Assembly: GCA_002317225.1 (NCBI GenBank)
Contig: DCIW01000074.1
Location: 1-8,870, forward strand
Direction: 5' to 3'
Source: Prevotellaceae bacterium UBA1716
Lineage (GTDB): Bacteria; Bacteroidota; Bacteroidia; Bacteroidales; Bacteroidaceae
DNA length: 8,870 nt
Position numbers and translations under genes: made by a program. Positions 6,045 to 8,870 of the stretch are shown piece after piece; position 1 is the stretch's first letter; every line of letters begins with the position of its first letter. Under the pieces are notes generated by a model. The model did not search any database. It was not told the DNA's origin and worked only from the letters and a program-made list of their open reading frames with translations.

Positions 6045-7357
6045 ACTGCGTTCGTAATTGTTCGGTTAAATCGAACTATATACAACACTCCCGCTATTGT
6101 GAGTCCAAATGGAAAACTCCACCAGACGCCTACTGCTCCACCTCCCATTTTGAACGCAAAGAAGTATGCTAAAGGCACAGAAACCAATGCATAAGCGATA
6201 AAAGCGAAGAGCATAAGGTACTTTACATCTTCAATGGCACGCAGGCAGTTGGCATAAATAGTCTGCATGCAGTCGCCCATCTGATAGCAAGCGAACGCAG
6301 GAAGAAGGGAGATGAACAATGCCGCCACTTCTGCACTCGTAGTAAAGATGCCTGCAATCTGCGAACTGAAAAGGCAAATAGGCACAACAACTATGACCGC
6401 AGAAACAAATGACATAAAGAGGGCTGTGCGAGCAGTTGCCTTCACCTCGTCCCATTCGCCTTGACCACGATAATATGCTATTCTAATCGCTGCAGCAGCA
6501 CCTATTCCATAATATATCATGAAGCCGAATGTGCTTACCGTACACATCACCTGATGGGCAGCAAGTGCTGATGCTCCAATCCATCCCATAAACAAGGCAC
6601 AGACATTAAAACTGCCCGCTTCAAGGCACAATTGCACGCTAATTGGAATGCCTAATTTCGTAAGTCGGAAAGCATCACGAAATGTCCAATCACCTTTATA
6701 TTTAGCAAGATAGGAGTTTTTCTTTCGATAAAAGAGAAGGACAAGCATCATCATCACACGAGAGAGAAGTGTTGCAAGGCCTGCACCCACGAGTCCAAGT
6801 TCGGGACAACCTAATTTACCAAAAATAAGCACATAGTTCAATATCACATTCACCACATTTCCCCCAAGCATCACCCACATAGGAGTCTTCGTGTCGCCCG
6901 TAGCATCAAAGCATTGTTTGAGGGCATTGAAGACTGCAAGAAAAGGCAACGAACAGAGAAGAATAATGAAATAAGGTTTGATAAGAGGCATCAAATCTTG
7001 AGGTTGGCCGAGTCGTTCGATATTAATATAAAGTAGAAGGAGCAAAGCAACCACAAACAGACTTGCAATGAAATTGACCAAAATGCTGCTTCGACGAGCC
7101 TGAACAACATTATCATAGTCTCCCCTACTGAAGTAATCTCCCACCACCGGAGTGGAAGCATACGAAATACCAAGCAGGAAATATATAACCAAGTTGAACA
7201 CATTATTCACAAAACCAGCAGCGGACAGCTCGGGAGTCCCGTACTGTCCGACCATTATTGTATCTGCCCACCCCTGCAAGATTGAACCGAGTTGGGCTAT
7301 TACAATTGGCAATGCTAATGATGCAATCGCTGTCGCTCGATTATTGAGCATTCTCAT
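6029..7357 (-). CDS. MATE-family multidrug/toxin exporter
   Basis: The 442-residue protein is almost entirely hydrophobic segments separated by short charged loops, consistent with the 12-helix inner-membrane fold of MATE transporters, which export cationic drugs, toxins or metabolites using a Na+ or H+ gradient. The two half-repeats are visible: LPIVIAQLGSILQGWADTIMVGQYG-type sequence near 16-40 and its counterpart LGIPISVQLCLEAGSFN near 235-251, followed by GASALAAHQV at 261-270. LGGNVVNVILNYVLIFG (164-180) is also a typical MATE segment. The substrate cannot be read from sequence. The ATG at 7357 overlaps the end of serB by 17 bases in another frame; a second ATG at residue 3 would reduce this to 11. 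Either arrangement suggests translational coupling with serB. Whether the exporter acts on a product of serine metabolism is unknown; co-location may be only operon economy. Confidence 0.93.
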   Translation of the reverse strand: MRMLNNRATAIASLALPIVIAQLGSILQGWADTIMVGQYGTPELSAAGFVNNVFNLVIYFLLGISYASTPVVGDYFSRGDYDNVVQARRSSILVNFIASLFVVALLLLLYINIERLGQPQDLMPLIKPYFIILLCSLPFLAVFNALKQCFDATGDTKTPMWVMLGGNVVNVILNYVLIFGKLGCPELGLVGAGLATLLSRVMMMLVLLFYRKKNSYLAKYKGDWTFRDAFRLTKLGIPISVQLCLEAGSFNVCALFMGWIGASALAAHQVMCTVSTFGFMIYYGIGAAAAIRIAYYRGQGEWDEVKATARTALFMSFVSAVIVVVPICLFSSQIAGIFTTSAEVAALFISLLPAFACYQMGDCMQTIYANCLRAIEDVKYLMLFAFIAYALVSVPLAYFFAFKMGGGAVGVWWSFPFGLTIAGVLYIVRFNRTITNAVRSKP

Positions 7358-8585
7358 CCAAATAACTATCCTTAAATCCTAAGAAATAGAGCACACCATC
7401 AAGACCGATAGTGTTGATACTCTGGCGAGCATTTGCAACCACACGAGGCTTTGCATGGAAGGCAATTCCAAGACCTGCTTCGGAGAGCATTGGGAGGTCG
7501 TTGGCACCATCACCAACGGCGATAGTCTGCTGAAGGTCAACCTTTTCCACTTGAGCGATGAGTTTGAGGAGTTCTGCTTTTCGTTTTCCATCCACAATCT
7601 CGCCCTTATAGTTTCCTGTGAGTTTGCCATCCTCATCAATCTCGAGTTCGTTAGCATAAACATAGTCTATACCATACTTCTTCTGGATATATTCGCCAAA
7701 GAATGTGAAACCACCCGAAAGGATTGCAATCTTATATCCATACTTCTTCAATACATACATCAAGCGGTCGATACCCTCTGTGAATGGCATATTCTCCGCA
7801 ATCTCACGCATCACGCTGACATCAAGTCCCTTGAGAAGTTTGCATCGCTTAGTAAACGATTCCTTGAAGTCTATCTCACCTCGCATAGCACTTGCCGTGA
7901 TAGCAGCCACCTGATCGTACACACCATGCTTGCGAGCAAGTTCGTCGATACACTCCTCCTGAATAAGCGTAGAATCCATATCGAAACAGATAAGTCGACG
8001 CATACGACGATACATATTATCACGCTGGAACGAACAGTCAATCTCCATCTCGCTCGACATCTTAAGTAACTCAGCATGAAGCTGTTGCCTATCTTTTGGA
8101 GTGCCACGAACCGAGAACTGAATACAAGCTCGAGTCTTCTCCTTTGGGTGCTGAATACTTGCACGACCAGTAAGACGTTTGATACCATCGATATTGAGTC
8201 CTTGATCAGCAATCAACTTGCTTATAGCCCAAATCTGTCGAGCCTCAACACGACGACCCAACACCGTAAGCATATAGCGGTTCTTGCCCTGACGACTCAC
8301 CCAATTCTCGTATTCTTCCATCGAGATAGGATAGAACTTGATGTTCACATTGAGTTCGCTTGCCTTGAAGAGCAATTCCTTCATCACCTGTCCCGAATGC
8401 GGTTCATCAACACGAATAAGTATACCAAGACTGAGCGTAGAATGGATGTCAGCCTGACCTATATCTTGAATATTCGCATCGTATCGAGCCAAAATTTCCA
8501 TGATGCTTGCAGTAAGACCAGGACGGTCCTCACCTGTGATTCGAAGAAGTATAAGTTCTTCTTTTATGCTATCATTTATTTCCAT
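7341..8585 (-). CDS. serB: Phosphoserine phosphatase SerB with N-terminal ACT domains
   Basis: SerB hydrolyses O-phospho-L-serine to L-serine, the last step of serine synthesis, in the cytoplasm. The C-terminal half is a HAD-type phosphatase with all motifs: FDMDST (nucleophile Asp202, acid Asp204), SGG at 290-292, a conserved lysine near 334-336 and GDGAND at 358-363. The N-terminal part begins with an ACT domain (LILLRITGEDRPGLTASIMEIL, about 11-32, then DIGQ) and has a second ACT-like segment at about 104-185, a layout known from long bacterial SerB proteins and usually linked to amino-acid sensing. The ATG at 8585 gives 414 residues. The frame extends five codons to a TTG at 8600, but the ATG is preferred because it is a standard start and leaves a normal leader after the promoter. 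A strong Bacteroidetes-type promoter lies just upstream, and the MATE gene overlaps its 3' end. Confidence 0.95.
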   Translation of the reverse strand: MEINDSIKEELILLRITGEDRPGLTASIMEILARYDANIQDIGQADIHSTLSLGILIRVDEPHSGQVMKELLFKASELNVNIKFYPISMEEYENWVSRQGKNRYMLTVLGRRVEARQIWAISKLIADQGLNIDGIKRLTGRASIQHPKEKTRACIQFSVRGTPKDRQQLHAELLKMSSEMEIDCSFQRDNMYRRMRRLICFDMDSTLIQEECIDELARKHGVYDQVAAITASAMRGEIDFKESFTKRCKLLKGLDVSVMREIAENMPFTEGIDRLMYVLKKYGYKIAILSGGFTFFGEYIQKKYGIDYVYANELEIDEDGKLTGNYKGEIVDGKRKAELLKLIAQVEKVDLQQTIAVGDGANDLPMLSEAGLGIAFHAKPRVVANARQSINTIGLDGVLYFLGFKDSYLDENAQ

Positions 8586-8637
8586 GTGTATTCTATGCAA
8601 TTGATTGTTTCGGTTTGAGAATCTTCTTTTATCGATG

Positions 8638-8669
8638 CAAATGTAATAAATACTTTTATATTGACCAAA
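8638..8669 (-). promoter_or_regulatory. serB promoter (-33 TTTG, -7 TACATTTG)
   Basis: On the minus strand TTTG (8669-8666) and TACATTTG (8645-8638) are separated by 20 bases, matching the Bacteroidetes primary sigma factor consensus at both boxes and spacing. Transcription would start near 8631, about 45 bases before the serB ATG. Confidence 0.7.
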
Positions 8670-8726
8670 TTTTAGTAGGCTTAGAGTGTTTTTTTCATGC
8701 CTTTGCTAACTAATTGTCAAAATGCT

Positions 8727-8757
8727 TTTGCGATTTAATCCTTTTTAACTACATTTG
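8727..8757 (+). promoter_or_regulatory. Promoter of the right-edge nuclease-like gene
   Basis: TTTG at 8727-8730 and TACATTTG at 8750-8757 are separated by 19 bases, an exact match to the Bacteroidetes promoter pattern. The start site would be near 8764, about 27 bases before the ATG at 8791. Its -7 box has the same eight bases as that of the divergent serB promoter. Confidence 0.7.
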
Positions 8758-8790
8758 CACAATAATTAACTAATGTACGCGCGCACCTTT

Positions 8791-8870
8791 ATGTCAAAAA
8801 GAAAACTTATCACCTTTTTGGTAACAGTATTTATTGTTGCCGATTGTTTTGCGTGGGGTCAGGTTGGACA
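8791..8870 (+). CDS. Secreted S1/P1 nuclease-like protein, N-terminal fragment
   Basis: Only 26 codons are present before the right edge. They encode a signal peptide with a basic start (MSKRK), a hydrophobic core and a likely cleavage at CFA|W, followed by WGQVG and a codon beginning CA, which can only be His or Gln. Secreted S1/P1-family zinc nucleases mature to an N-terminal Trp, whose amino group binds zinc, followed by G-x-x-G-H. The fragment matches that signature if the next residue is His. The product would then be an exported nuclease that degrades single-stranded DNA or RNA. An in-frame ATG at 8773 would add six residues, but 8791 gives a more typical signal peptide and a more normal leader length. 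The identification rests on very few residues. Confidence 0.6.
   Translation, partial: MSKRKLITFLVTVFIVADCFAWGQVG

Noticed and set aside
8586..8600. TTG start adding five residues to SerB
   Set aside because: An ATG follows five codons later and the family N-terminus does not need the extra residues.

Overview
The window looks like chromosomal DNA from a member of the Bacteroidales, probably Prevotella-like or a close relative. The reasons are that promoters fit the Bacteroidetes form (TTTG, about 19-20 bases, TAnnTTTG), start codons lack strong Shine-Dalgarno sequences and sit behind A/T-rich leaders, and the gene set pairs secreted glycan enzymes with housekeeping genes. The assignment is an inference; no rRNA or other marker gene is present.

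Left block (1-5235, all minus strand). Reading in the direction of transcription: a secreted family GH31 glycosidase of the alpha-xylosidase type, the queuosine enzyme QueA, a Nudix hydrolase, and a secreted tandem-domain SGNH/CE12 acetylesterase that runs off the left edge. The gaps are about 55, 46 and 23 bases, so the four could be one transcript mixing plant-polysaccharide breakdown (GH31, CE12) with tRNA modification and nucleotide or diphosphate clean-up. Two of the gaps carry short repeats: a 13-base direct repeat with a hairpin before queA, and AAATGGT heptamers before the Nudix gene.

Middle intergenic region (5236-5587). This 352-base stretch lies between divergent GH31 and tadA and has no gene. 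Most of it (5252-5438) is a long imperfect palindrome with 23-base terminal arms, matching middle arms and a GC-rich tip hairpin. It looks like a small MITE-like element or a large structured leader in the GH31 mRNA. The rest holds candidate promoter -7 boxes for both genes.

Right block (5588-8870). tadA (tRNA adenosine deaminase) is on the plus strand and converges on a two-gene minus-strand unit, serB (phosphoserine phosphatase with N-terminal ACT-type regions) followed by a MATE-family exporter whose start overlaps the serB stop. A short stem-loop spans both stop codons of the tadA/MATE pair. The 8586-8790 region holds two well-formed divergent promoters, one for serB and one for a plus-strand gene cut by the right edge. 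That fragment has a signal peptide followed directly by W-G-Q-V-G, the mature N-terminus expected of a secreted S1/P1-type zinc nuclease.

Most of the window is ordinary metabolism. The feature least explained by known genes is the palindrome at 5252-5438.
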